A DNA stretch of 64,000 bases from assembly GCA_902519255.1 (NCBI GenBank), contig CABYIV010000001.1, positions 248,001-312,000 on the forward strand, read 5' to 3'. Under the pieces are notes generated by a model, which was not told where the DNA came from, did not search any database, and was given only the letters and a program-made list of their open reading frames with translations. This document shows positions 18,765 to 27,244 of this stretch, piece by piece. The stretch is from an uncultured Pelagibacteraceae bacterium (GTDB lineage: Bacteria; Pseudomonadota; Alphaproteobacteria; Pelagibacterales; Pelagibacteraceae). Position numbers and translations under genes: made by a program. Numbering within the stretch: position 1 is the stretch's first letter; the number at the start of each line of letters is the position of its first letter.

Positions 18765-20221
18765 TACAAAATTTTATCTAAGACCTTTGCGGATGATAGG
18801 ACCCCTGGAACACCAGCTCCAGGATGAGTGCCTGCTCCAACAAAATATAAACCATCATAAACCTCAGATTTGTTATGAAATCTAAAGTATGCTGATTGAG
18901 AAAATTTGGGCTGAATTGAAAAACCCGAGCCATATTTTGTATTTAATTCATTTTCAAAATAATCAGGGGTTAAATAAAAATCATCTACAATATTTTCTCT
19001 TAAATTTGGTAATAAACTTTTTTCCATTTTATCTATTACAAGTTTTTTTAAATTCTCACCTTCGACTGACCAGTCTATTCCTGATTTATTATTAGGTACA
19101 GGCACTAATACATAAAAGCAATCGTGGTCTTTTGGTGCCATACTCGAGTCAGTCGCGGTAGGCCTATGTAGATAATAGCTTATATCGCTATTTAATTTTT
19201 TGTTTACAAATATATCATCCAAGTGTTCTTTGTACTTATCGCCAAACTTTATAGTATGATGTTCAATATTTTCGTATTTTTTCTTTGTTCCAAAATAATA
19301 AACAAACAATCCCATTGAATATTCCATTCTATTTATCTTCCAATTAAATAAGGTGTTATATTTTTGATTATTTAGCATTTTTGAATAAACACCGGGAGGA
19401 TCTGCATTACAAACTACGTTATCTGCTTTAATTTCCTCATCTTCACTTGTCACAACACCGACAACTCTTTTATTTTCTGTAAGCAAGTTTTTAACTTCTT
19501 TACCTTTAATAATTGTAACATCTTCTTCTAACATCAATTTCTCAAAACCTTTTATGATTTGTCCCGTTCCACCCATAGAATAATGAATTCCCCATTTTTT
19601 TTCTAAATACAAAATTAATCCATATATAGAGGTTGTAGTAAAAGGGTTCCCACCCACCAATAATGGGTGCATACTAAATAGCCTTCTTAGTTTTTCATTT
19701 TCAATAAAACCACTAACCAAAGAATAAACAGATTTATAACTTTTTAAACTTAGCAATGCAGGAATTTGCTTAAACATAAATGAAGGTTTATCAAATGGCA
19801 CATCTGATAATTCTGAATAACCCTTATCAAATATTTTTTTTGTAAATTTAAGTAAATTTCTGTAACCCACAACATCTTTATGATTAATTGTTGCAATCTG
19901 TTCTTCCATTTTCTTTTCATCAGCTGAATAATCAAAATGGCTTCCATCTTCAAAAACAAATCTGTACCAAGTATCCAAATCTTTTATTTTTATGTAATCA
20001 TCTGGATTTTTATTAAAAAGTTTAAAAATTTCATAAATTAAATATGGAGCGGTTATTACAGTTGGTCCACCATCATAAGTGAACCCATTACTTTTAAATA
20101 CTCTCGCTCTTCCACCTAAATCTTTTTGTTTTTCAATTAAAGTGACTTTATGGCCTTTTGCCCGAAGTCTAAGAGCTGCTGCTATGCCACCAAAACCTGA
20201 TCCAATTACAATTGAATTCAT
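18764..20221 (-). CDS. crtI: Phytoene desaturase CrtI
   Basis: 485-residue FAD-dependent desaturase that converts phytoene to lycopene. The N-terminal dinucleotide motif is GSGFGGIAAALRLRAKG (7-23), followed by IEKQKDLGGRA; the C-terminal flavin motif is YFVGAGTHPGAGVPGVLSSA, typical of CrtI. It is the first gene of the crtI-crtB-crtY-blh group and begins 48 bp after the atpF stop, with a clear AAGGA ribosome site 4-5 nt before its ATG. This gap is one of the few in the region that could hold a promoter, though no convincing -35 is visible. Confidence 0.95.
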   Translation of the reverse strand: MNSIVIGSGFGGIAAALRLRAKGHKVTLIEKQKDLGGRARVFKSNGFTYDGGPTVITAPYLIYEIFKLFNKNPDDYIKIKDLDTWYRFVFEDGSHFDYSADEKKMEEQIATINHKDVVGYRNLLKFTKKIFDKGYSELSDVPFDKPSFMFKQIPALLSLKSYKSVYSLVSGFIENEKLRRLFSMHPLLVGGNPFTTTSIYGLILYLEKKWGIHYSMGGTGQIIKGFEKLMLEEDVTIIKGKEVKNLLTENKRVVGVVTSEDEEIKADNVVCNADPPGVYSKMLNNQKYNTLFNWKINRMEYSMGLFVYYFGTKKKYENIEHHTIKFGDKYKEHLDDIFVNKKLNSDISYYLHRPTATDSSMAPKDHDCFYVLVPVPNNKSGIDWSVEGENLKKLVIDKMEKSLLPNLRENIVDDFYLTPDYFENELNTKYGSGFSIQPKFSQSAYFRFHNKSEVYDGLYFVGAGTHPGAGVPGVLSSAKVLDKIL

Positions 20222-20269
20222 ATTCCTTAATTTACATTATTTTTATAAAATTTGATAAACTATCTTAGT

Positions 20270-20767
20270 TTAAGAACTGATTTTCTTTAATTCTGTCTTC
20301 GTTTCTTCAAGATTTTTATTAAACAAATTATCAAGTTTAGACTTATCAACAGATGTTGTAATAATTTTTTTCACAGATTCTACAGCAATGTTAATTGATG
20401 TATCTTTAATTTCTTTAATGGCATTATCCTTCATTTGAGAGATTTTAGTTTCTGCTAGACTTTTCTTTAGTTCAGCTGATTTATGGAATTTGTCATTCAT
20501 TTCAATTACAAATCTTTCAGTTTCATCTTTTGACTGCTGCATAATCTTTTCACTCTCAATTTTTGCAGTATCTAGCTTCTTTTGCGCCTCATCCAATAGT
20601 CTTTTAGATTCAGCTCGGAGTTTTTCACTTTCATCAATTTCATTTTTGATATCAGTAATCATTTTGCTCAATAAATTATTAACATTTTGCGGAACTTTTA
20701 AATAAATTAGCGCTCCAAAAAATATTACAAAAGAAACTGCTACCCAAAATGTTGCATCAAATGCCAT
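20270..20767 (-). CDS. atpF: ATP synthase F0 subunit b
   Basis: 165 residues from the ATG at 20767 (MAFDATFWVAVSF), which I prefer because b subunits begin directly with the membrane helix; an upstream ATG at 20803 would add 12 Lys-rich residues inside atpF'. One helix (about 4-22) is followed by a long charged coiled coil that forms the peripheral stalk. It overlaps the b' gene by 11 bp. Having two b-type genes (b and b') is typical of alphaproteobacteria and phototrophs. Confidence 0.9.
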   Translation of the reverse strand: MAFDATFWVAVSFVIFFGALIYLKVPQNVNNLLSKMITDIKNEIDESEKLRAESKRLLDEAQKKLDTAKIESEKIMQQSKDETERFVIEMNDKFHKSAELKKSLAETKISQMKDNAIKEIKDTSINIAVESVKKIITTSVDKSKLDNLFNKNLEETKTELKKISS

Positions 20768-21347
20768 TATGTTTTTCCATTTCTTTTTTAGAAAGATCTT
20801 CAACTATGGCTGAAAGACTACTTTTATTTATATCTTCACCAATTAATTGTTTAATTAGATCGGAGGATGTCTCAATTGCAATTTTAGTAACTTTCTCTTG
20901 AGAAGTTTTTTTTAATTGGTCTATTTCTTCTTCAGCTTTTATTATTTCCTTTTCGATATCCTTTTCTAAAGATAATCTTTTATTGTTTATATCGTCCAAA
21001 ACTTTTTGTCTTTCACTATTAAAGAAGTTTTTTGCTTCGACTTTTGTATCATTGATAATTTTATCAAATTCTTTAACTTTTTTTTCAGTTTCTTCCCGTT
21101 GCTTGTCTGCAGTTTCGATATTCTCTAAGATTTGTGATTTTCTGGTTTCAAGATTGTTACTAATCTTTGGTAGTATGAACTTAGATAAAATTATAAACAA
21201 TAATCCAAAGGTAAGTACTAACCAAAAAATTTGAGATATCCAAAACTCTGGATTAAGCTGGGGCATACCTCCACTCTCAGCGCTTTGAGCGCTATAAGTA
21301 AAGATAAGACTTAAAGCTAGAAATTGAAAAATTATCTTTTTCAACAT
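20757..21347 (-). CDS. atpF': ATP synthase F0 subunit b'
   Basis: 196 residues. An N-terminal hydrophobic stretch resembling a signal peptide (ending YSAQSAES) is followed by MPQLNPEFWISQIFWLVLTF, the characteristic b' membrane helix, and then a long charged coiled coil. Paired with b it forms the heterodimeric stator that links F0 to F1. It lies between atpE (3 bp) and atpF (overlap). The N-terminal extension before MPQLNPEF is common in alphaproteobacterial b' subunits. Confidence 0.9.
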   Translation of the reverse strand: MLKKIIFQFLALSLIFTYSAQSAESGGMPQLNPEFWISQIFWLVLTFGLLFIILSKFILPKISNNLETRKSQILENIETADKQREETEKKVKEFDKIINDTKVEAKNFFNSERQKVLDDINNKRLSLEKDIEKEIIKAEEEIDQLKKTSQEKVTKIAIETSSDLIKQLIGEDINKSSLSAIVEDLSKKEMEKHNGI

Positions 21348-21350
21348 TAA

Positions 21351-21578
21351 TTAAAACGCGAAAAGAATAATTAATGCAACAACTAATCCAAATAAACCAG
21401 TCGCTTCCGCCAATGCAAAGCCTAATAGCAAGTTTGGAAACTGCTTTTGAGCTGCAGATGGATTTCTCATTGCACCTGAAAGATAATTTCCAAAAATTAT
21501 CCCAATTCCAACTCCTGCACCTGCAAGTGCAATTGCTGCTAGTCCTGCTCCTATCATTTTTGCTGCTTCTAATTCCAT
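21351..21578 (-). CDS. atpE: ATP synthase F0 subunit c
   Basis: 75-residue hairpin of two hydrophobic helices. The polar loop is RNPSAAQKQFPN, and the proton-binding carboxylate is Glu58 in GFALAEATGLFGLV. No sodium-type ligand pattern is evident, so a proton-driven ring is expected. The gene has an unusually strong ribosome-binding site, fitting the high copy number of c per complex. It lies between atpB and atpF' in the order I-B-E-F'-F. Confidence 0.96.
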   Translation of the reverse strand: MELEAAKMIGAGLAAIALAGAGVGIGIIFGNYLSGAMRNPSAAQKQFPNLLLGFALAEATGLFGLVVALIILFAF

Positions 21579-21583
21579 TATAT

Positions 21584-21590
21584 CCTCCTT
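21584..21590 (-). promoter_or_regulatory. Strong Shine-Dalgarno sequence of atpE
   Basis: AAGGAGG on the minus strand, 5 nt before the atpE ATG, is a near-perfect anti-16S match in a window where most genes have weak or no ribosome sites. It fits the need for 8-15 c subunits per complex. Confidence 0.8.
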
Positions 21591-21597
21591 ATGTTAA

Positions 21598-22329
21598 TTA
21601 ATGGTGTAAATTTAATGCATCATTCAAATAGATACATGTTAAAATTGCAAATACATATGCTTGAAGAAAAGCAACTAATATCTCCAAACCTGTTAATGCA
21701 ACTGAAAAACCTAGTGGTAGCCAGCCCCCAACAATTCCTAAGCTAACTACGAAACCTCCAAAAACTTTCATCATCGTATGGCCTGCCATCATATTTGCAA
21801 ACAATCTAACTGATAAACTAATTGGTCTACTTAAGTATGAAATTATTTCTATAACAACTATTAATGGCAATAAAACCATTGGAACACCACTTGGCACAAA
21901 AAGTTTTAAGTATCCAAGTCCATGTTTAATAAATCCAATTATTGTTACTCCTATAAATATAAATGCTGCTAATACAAAAGTTACAATGATGTGGCTAGTG
22001 ACAGTAAAAGAGTATGGTATCATCCCAAACATGTTACAAAATAAAACAAACATGAATAAAGAAAATATGAAAGAAAAGTAAGGCTTAGCTTTCGATCCAG
22101 CTGTATCACTTATCATTTTTGAAATAAAAGAGTAACTGAGTTCCGCAAGTAATTGAATTTTATTTGGTATTATAGATCTCTTCGTGCCTAAATTAAAAAT
22201 AATTAATATTGCTAGTGAACTTATGACCATAAACAAACTCGCGTTTGTGAATGAAATATCTATGTTATTTATTTTAATTTCTGGACCAATTCGGTACACG
22301 TTGAATTGGTACATTGGATTTGCTGCCAT
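21598..22329 (-). CDS. atpB: ATP synthase F0 subunit a
   Basis: 243-residue membrane subunit that forms the proton half-channels. The essential Arg is R175 in RPISLSVRLFANMMAGH, the family signature. Further conserved parts are NPMYQFNVYR at the N-terminus and the C-terminal LQAYVFAILTCIYLNDA. It lies between atpI (7 bp) and atpE (19 bp). F1 genes are not in the window, matching the split F0/F1 operons of alphaproteobacteria. Confidence 0.96.
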   Translation of the reverse strand: MAANPMYQFNVYRIGPEIKINNIDISFTNASLFMVISSLAILIIFNLGTKRSIIPNKIQLLAELSYSFISKMISDTAGSKAKPYFSFIFSLFMFVLFCNMFGMIPYSFTVTSHIIVTFVLAAFIFIGVTIIGFIKHGLGYLKLFVPSGVPMVLLPLIVVIEIISYLSRPISLSVRLFANMMAGHTMMKVFGGFVVSLGIVGGWLPLGFSVALTGLEILVAFLQAYVFAILTCIYLNDALNLHH

Positions 22330-22336
22330 TTGCCTA

Positions 22337-22612
22337 CTATTTTTGCATTTTTTTTGCTGATCTAATAACGTTCATAATTCCAGCTATTACACCAATAAAA
22401 AAAAATATTAAAATTAACCAGGGTTTAGTACCAAACCAATTGTCTAAAATAAACCCAATAATTGTCCCAACAGCTACTGCAGATACCAATTCCGTGCTCA
22501 TTTTGAAGGCTGACCCCATACTTGAGCCTTTATTTCCCTCTTCAGATTTTTTGTCTTTGTCAGTTTTATTTTTTGCAATTTTTAGGCGAGTTTTAAACTG
22601 GTCTTCATCCAT
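22337..22612 (-). CDS. atpI: ATP synthase accessory protein AtpI
   Basis: 91 residues: a charged N-terminal third (KDKKSEEGNKG), then two membrane helices (about 40-58 and 65-83) separated by DNWFGTKPW, the hallmark of the small AtpI family. Family members assist c-ring assembly or Mg transport. It is the first gene of the F0 set and starts 2 bp after the smc stop, so the F0 genes may be co-transcribed with smc or use a promoter within the smc 3' end. Confidence 0.88.
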   Translation of the reverse strand: MDEDQFKTRLKIAKNKTDKDKKSEEGNKGSSMGSAFKMSTELVSAVAVGTIIGFILDNWFGTKPWLILIFFFIGVIAGIMNVIRSAKKMQK

Positions 22613-22614
22613 TA

Positions 22615-25188
22615 TTAAGCAACCATACTCTCTGCTTTTTGAAGATCTACAGCAACTAGTTGGCTAATTCCTTTTTCTGGCATTGTTACGCCGTATAGTC
22701 TGTCCATTTTAGACATGGTTAGAGCGTGGTGAGTTACAATAATAAATCTTGTAGATGTAATTTTAGTTAGTTCCGTCAAAAGATTGCAAAATCTTGTTAC
22801 ATTCGCATCATCTAGAGGTGCGTCTACTTCATCGAGAACACATATTGGAGCTGGATTAGTAAGAAACACTGCAAAGATTAAAGATAAAGCAGTCAGGGCT
22901 TGTTCACCTCCAGATAATAAAGTTATTGATTGTAATCTTTTTCCTGGTGGACTTACCAACATTTCTAATCCTGCATCTAAAGGATCATCAGAGTCTACTA
23001 GCTCTAGTTTTGCACTACCTCCATTAAATAGTTTGGTATAAACTTCATTGAACTTTCTATTCACTTTTTCAAAAGCATCTAGAAGTCTTTCCCTACCTTT
23101 CTGATTGAGTTCAGTAATACTTTCTTTTAACTTTATAATTGCAGTTACTAAATCTTGTCTATCTTTTTCCATTTTCTTAATTTCATCTTCATATTTTGAG
23201 GTCTCTTCGTCTGCTCTTAAGTTAACCGAGCCTAATTTTTCTCTTTCCCTTTTTCTTTCATCAAGCAATTCCTCTTGTGTTACTGTATCTGGATATTCAG
23301 ATACATCTTTTAAGTTTGAAAAATTCAGTATCTCTTCTTCTTTTAAATTAAGTTCTGTTGATACTCTTTCTAGCAAATCATTTCTTCTTTTATTCAAACC
23401 ATCGATTGTTGCTCCAGAGCTTGCCTTTCGTTCTCTTATTTCAATAGACTCCTCTTTTGTTGTATTTAGATTACTTCTTAATTTGTTAATCTCTTTATCT
23501 AGCTCATCTATTAATATTTCATTATCACTTTTTTCTTTTTCAGAAATTCTTAAACTTTCTGATATTTGTCCTTTTCTTTCAGCTTGTGTTTGAGGTTGTT
23601 TTTCAAGGCTATCTAATTTTTTTTGTTGAGTATCTTTTCTACTATTTAATTCATTAATCATTTTTTCAGAATTTACCAATAAGTTTTTCCAACTTTCTAT
23701 TTCTTGGTCAATTATTTTAATTCTTTCACTTCTTTTTATTGACTCTTTTTTAATATTTTGATTTGTACTAAATGCTTCAGCGTATTCTTCTTGTAGACTT
23801 TTGATTTCTTCGTTTTTCTTAGTTACTGTTATCGCTAAATCGTTGTCATGCATTTCATTAATTTTCATTTTTAAAAATGAAAGATTTATTTTGCATTCAT
23901 CTATTAAATTAGTTGCACCATTGATATTATTCTCTGAGAGCATTTCTTTTGCTTTATCTAACTGCTCACTTGCTAAATCAATAGTTTCTGAGTTCTTTTT
24001 TAGTGTATCAAGGTTTAGATTTTCTAGTATTCTCTCTAATTTATCTTGCTCATCTTTTAATTTTCCTTTTGCATTTACAAGATCTAAACCTGATAATTTT
24101 TCAGTTTCATAGTATTTGGAGTCGACTGTAATTAAATTTTCTTTTTCTTCTCTAAGTCTTTTTTCATTAGAGTTTGCATCAATGATTATGCTTTTTTCTC
24201 TTACAATATCCTCATCTATTACACCTAAAGCCTTTCTAATTGATTGTATTTCATCATTAACCCTGTCTTTTTCCTCATCTAAACTTTTTAACTCTAGATT
24301 TAATCTTTGAATTTTTGACAAGTTTTCTTGATTTTTTTCTCTTATAGGATTTACATTTTTATTCTTTTCAATAATTTTCATGCTTAAATCCTCTAATTTA
24401 TCATTGAAGGACTTAACTTGATCATCAGCCTCATTATTGATCTCATTCTCTACTTTAATTTCATTATCAATTTCTAAAAGACGTAAATAATATAAACCTG
24501 CCTCAACTTTTTTTATTTCTTCTGAAATAGATTTGTATTTTGCAGCCTCTTCAGCTTGCTTTTGCAAATTTGCTAATTGTCTTTCCTGTTGTCTTCTTAA
24601 TTCATCTGCCCTTTTTAAATTATTTTCTGCCGCGCCTAATCGTAATTCTGCTTCGTGTCTTCTAACATGTAAACCTGCTATACCAGCTGCTTCTTCTAAG
24701 ATAGCTCTTCGATCTGAAGGTTTTGCTGTGACCAATGCTCCAATTCTACCTTGACTAATAATTGAAGGTGAATGAGCACCTGTTGATAAATCTGCAAAAA
24801 ACATCTGAGCATCTTTAGCTCTAACTTCTTTGCCATTTATATAAAATTTTGAGCCTTTATCTTTTTCTATTTTTCTTCTTATTTCAATTTCATCGAGCTC
24901 ATTATATTGTAGAGGACCATCTTTACTGTCATTTGATAAGCTGACTAAAACTTCTGCAATATTTTTTGATGGTTTGTTTGAAGTTCCGGAAAATATAACG
25001 TCTTCCATTCCTGAACCTCTCATACTTTTTGCTGATGTCTCACCCATACACCATCGCAACGATTCCACTATATTTGATTTGCCACAACCGTTTGGACCAA
25101 CTATCCCAGTTAAACCTTCTTCAATCAGGAAATTAGTTTTTTCAGCAAAAGACTTAAATCCATTTAGTTGGATTTTTTTAAATTCCAT
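22615..25188 (-). CDS. smc: Chromosome segregation ATPase SMC, short form without a recognisable hinge
   Basis: 857 residues, far below the usual 1,150-1,190. The ATPase head is complete: Walker A GPNGCGKSN (31-39) after LNGFKSFAEKT, the signature LLSGGEQALTALSL and Walker B CVLDEVDAPLDD near the C-terminus. Between them are two charged coiled-coil arms of about 250 residues each. Where the globular hinge (about 150 residues) should be, around residues 415-450, I see only a short helical turn with NNINGATNLIDEC and no hinge motif. The N- and C-terminal heads leave little doubt about SMC over Rad50/SbcC (no CxxC hook). It sits between dsbA and atpI. Confidence 0.92.
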   Translation of the reverse strand: MEFKKIQLNGFKSFAEKTNFLIEEGLTGIVGPNGCGKSNIVESLRWCMGETSAKSMRGSGMEDVIFSGTSNKPSKNIAEVLVSLSNDSKDGPLQYNELDEIEIRRKIEKDKGSKFYINGKEVRAKDAQMFFADLSTGAHSPSIISQGRIGALVTAKPSDRRAILEEAAGIAGLHVRRHEAELRLGAAENNLKRADELRRQQERQLANLQKQAEEAAKYKSISEEIKKVEAGLYYLRLLEIDNEIKVENEINNEADDQVKSFNDKLEDLSMKIIEKNKNVNPIREKNQENLSKIQRLNLELKSLDEEKDRVNDEIQSIRKALGVIDEDIVREKSIIIDANSNEKRLREEKENLITVDSKYYETEKLSGLDLVNAKGKLKDEQDKLERILENLNLDTLKKNSETIDLASEQLDKAKEMLSENNINGATNLIDECKINLSFLKMKINEMHDNDLAITVTKKNEEIKSLQEEYAEAFSTNQNIKKESIKRSERIKIIDQEIESWKNLLVNSEKMINELNSRKDTQQKKLDSLEKQPQTQAERKGQISESLRISEKEKSDNEILIDELDKEINKLRSNLNTTKEESIEIRERKASSGATIDGLNKRRNDLLERVSTELNLKEEEILNFSNLKDVSEYPDTVTQEELLDERKREREKLGSVNLRADEETSKYEDEIKKMEKDRQDLVTAIIKLKESITELNQKGRERLLDAFEKVNRKFNEVYTKLFNGGSAKLELVDSDDPLDAGLEMLVSPPGKRLQSITLLSGGEQALTALSLIFAVFLTNPAPICVLDEVDAPLDDANVTRFCNLLTELTKITSTRFIIVTHHALTMSKMDRLYGVTMPEKGISQLVAVDLQKAESMVA

Positions 25189-25196
25189 CCACTGAC

Positions 25197-25772
25197 TTAT
25201 ATCAGTTTTTCAATGTATTTTTTTAATTTTTTGTAGTTTGAGTGATTTTCAAACTTTTTTCCGTTAATTATGACTGTAGGAGTAGCATTCACTTTATACT
25301 TTTTAACACCTTCGATTCGGTCTTCTAAAATATGATCCTCTATTTTTTTATCTGCCAAGCACTTATCAAAATCAAGATTATATTCAGTATTATCAATAAA
25401 TTTTTTCATTGCTTGATTTGCCTCTAATTCATTTTTTCCTTTTATCCACTTATCTTGATTTAAATATAAATGATGCAAAATTTCATGCTCACCATCATTT
25501 CTACAATGCGCTAATTTAGTTGCATTAAATGCAATGATGTCTAATGGAAAGCTTTTAAATTCTATTGAAATCAATCCTTTATCAATAAAATCTTCTTTTA
25601 ATTTAGGATATATATTTTTATGAAAATTTGCACAATGACTACAAGTTAAAGATTCAAAAACCATTAACTTAACTTTAGAGTCTGCACTTCCAACTAAAAT
25701 TGGTTTAACTTCAGAATTAGCATTGATGAAATTAAAAAAAATTAAAATTGAGGTAAAAATTATCTTTTTCAT
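25197..25772 (-). CDS. DsbA-family periplasmic thiol-disulfide oxidoreductase
   Basis: 191 residues: signal peptide (about 1-19), then a thioredoxin-fold domain with an active site CSHC (C44, C47) in FESLTCSHCANFH, a helical insert, and the cis-Pro segment NATPTVIING near residue 167. The family makes or isomerises disulfides in exported proteins. It overlaps the dciA stop by 4 bp and precedes smc by 8 bp; the order dciA-dsbA-smc next to mutY is widespread in alphaproteobacteria. Specific role (DsbA or a DsbC/BdbD-like helper) is open. Confidence 0.88.
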   Translation of the reverse strand: MKKIIFTSILIFFNFINANSEVKPILVGSADSKVKLMVFESLTCSHCANFHKNIYPKLKEDFIDKGLISIEFKSFPLDIIAFNATKLAHCRNDGEHEILHHLYLNQDKWIKGKNELEANQAMKKFIDNTEYNLDFDKCLADKKIEDHILEDRIEGVKKYKVNATPTVIINGKKFENHSNYKKLKKYIEKLI

Positions 25773-26251
25773 TTTATTTTAAAATGTTTACTTAGCTCTA
25801 ACAGTGAGTTTTTTATTTTGTCATTTTTAATATTATTTATGCTCTTTATATGTTTATTTTTTGTCGCATTAATAGCGGTATTTTTATGGCTTTCTTCAAT
25901 TTTTCCATCAAATGTATTCAATTTAATGTCATCTAAAACATGATAGCCAAAAAAAACATTAATTTTTTTTATTATTTCTTTTTTAGAATACTCAACGTCA
26001 ATTTCATTTCCCCTCTTTACTAAAATATTTAAACGACTGCCCGATAACTTGTTTGAACTTTTATATGACTTAGGAAAACTTACTTTAAATAAATCTTTAC
26101 CTACTAAATATTTCCAATTATCTAAAGTTTCATTATAAATTTTACCTTTTTTACTAATTATTCTTTTTGCTTCTGTGGGTAAAGTATCTTTAAAAGATCT
26201 TAAACCTTGAATGGAGTTATATCTCTGCTTAGTATTATATTTTTGACTCAT
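25769..26251 (-). CDS. DUF721/DciA-like protein
   Basis: 160 residues. An N-terminal basic segment leads into a KH-like region with LDNWKYLVGKDLFKVSFPKS, matching the W-x-x-I/L-V-G core of DUF721, then a strand LNILVKRGNEIDVEYSKKEIIKKINVFFGYHVLDDIKL. DUF721 members (DciA) load the replicative helicase in bacteria lacking DnaC. The C-terminal third is low complexity, Lys/Asn-rich. Its ATG lies directly against the mutY ATG on the opposite strand. Family call is by pattern plus the conserved mutY-DUF721-dsbA-smc neighbourhood. Confidence 0.8.
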   Translation of the reverse strand: MSQKYNTKQRYNSIQGLRSFKDTLPTEAKRIISKKGKIYNETLDNWKYLVGKDLFKVSFPKSYKSSNKLSGSRLNILVKRGNEIDVEYSKKEIIKKINVFFGYHVLDDIKLNTFDGKIEESHKNTAINATKNKHIKSINNIKNDKIKNSLLELSKHFKIK

Positions 26252-27244
26252 ATGAATAATAAAAACATACCAAATAAAATTCTACTTTGGTACGATAATA
26301 ATAAAAGAATTTTACCTTGGAGAAAAAAAGTTTCCCAGAGGCAAAAAGAATATTTTACATTTGTTAGTGAATTTATGTTACAGCAAACTCAAGTAAAAAC
26401 TGTTATTCCTTATTTTAAAAAATTTGTAAAACAAATTCCAACCTTTCAATCATTGGCAAATGTCGACGAAAAGATCTTAATGAAACATTGGGAAGGTCTT
26501 GGTTATTATTCAAGAGCAAGAAATCTAAAAAAAAGTGCAATTATAATTGTTAGAGATTTCCATGGTAAGTTGCCAAAATCTTATGAAAAGTTAATACAAT
26601 TGCCAGGAGTAGGCGAATATACATCCAAAGCAATAATGTCTATAGCATTTAACCTTAAAACTATTCCTTTAGATGGAAATGTAGAGAGAATACTTAAAAG
26701 AACTCTATATTTAAAAAAGCAGAATGAAATATCTAAAGATTTTTTAAAAACAAAAATTAATTTTTTTGGACTGTCCAATCGTGCTAGTGATTACTCCCAA
26801 GCAATCATGGAGATAGGTGCTTTAATATGCAAACCAAAAAATCCAAGTTGTAAGGAATGTCCTTTAAATAAAAATTGTATATCTCTAAAAAAAAATGACT
26901 TTGAATTGACCAAATTTAATAAAGAAATAAAAACTAAATACTTCGAAGCGACTATTTATAAAAAACATAATAACTACTTATTAGTCAAAAATGATAAATT
27001 TAAATTTTTAAAAAATATGCCAATTTTTCCAATGACTGAAGTTCGAGAAAGTAAGTATAATTATTCAAATAATAAAAAAATTAATATAAAATTATCTAAT
27101 ATGGAAATGAAAATTTTGTTAAATAACTCGAAAAGACCTCCAAAGATTAAAAATAAAATATTAATTAAAAAAGATAAATTAAGCTCAGAAATAATTCCAT
27201 CATTTACTAAAAAAATATTTTATACCATCTCAAAATCTGAATGA
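26252..27244 (+). CDS. mutY: A/G-specific adenine glycosylase MutY
   Basis: 330 residues from the ATG at 26252. An ATG at 26207 is in frame but would overlap dciA by 45 bp and adds nothing conserved. Catalytic Glu40 is in SEFMLQQTQVKT, the helix-hairpin-helix is LPGVGEYTSKA with catalytic Asp141 in PLDGNVERIL, and the [4Fe-4S] cysteines are C193, C200, C203 and C209 (CKPKNPSCKECPLNKNC). The C-terminal Nudix-like 8-oxoG recognition domain is present but short and degenerate in sequence. It removes A opposite 8-oxoG. It overlaps the monooxygenase gene by 4 bp. Confidence 0.95.
   Translation: MNNKNIPNKILLWYDNNKRILPWRKKVSQRQKEYFTFVSEFMLQQTQVKTVIPYFKKFVKQIPTFQSLANVDEKILMKHWEGLGYYSRARNLKKSAIIIVRDFHGKLPKSYEKLIQLPGVGEYTSKAIMSIAFNLKTIPLDGNVERILKRTLYLKKQNEISKDFLKTKINFFGLSNRASDYSQAIMEIGALICKPKNPSCKECPLNKNCISLKKNDFELTKFNKEIKTKYFEATIYKKHNNYLLVKNDKFKFLKNMPIFPMTEVRESKYNYSNNKKINIKLSNMEMKILLNNSKRPPKIKNKILIKKDKLSSEIIPSFTKKIFYTISKSE

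Noticed and set aside
20257-20271. Inverted repeat AAACTA-tct-TAGTTT at the atpF stop as a terminator before crtI
   Set aside because: Only a 6-bp AT-rich stem and no T-run downstream on the minus strand; too weak.
23105-23593. 162-codon open frame on the plus strand inside smc
   Set aside because: Antisense shadow of the SMC coiled coil; Ser/Phe-rich product caused by AT-rich charged codons read backwards, no domain or ribosome site.
26207-26251. Upstream start for mutY
   Set aside because: Lies inside dciA and adds a hydrophobic extension not expected in MutY.
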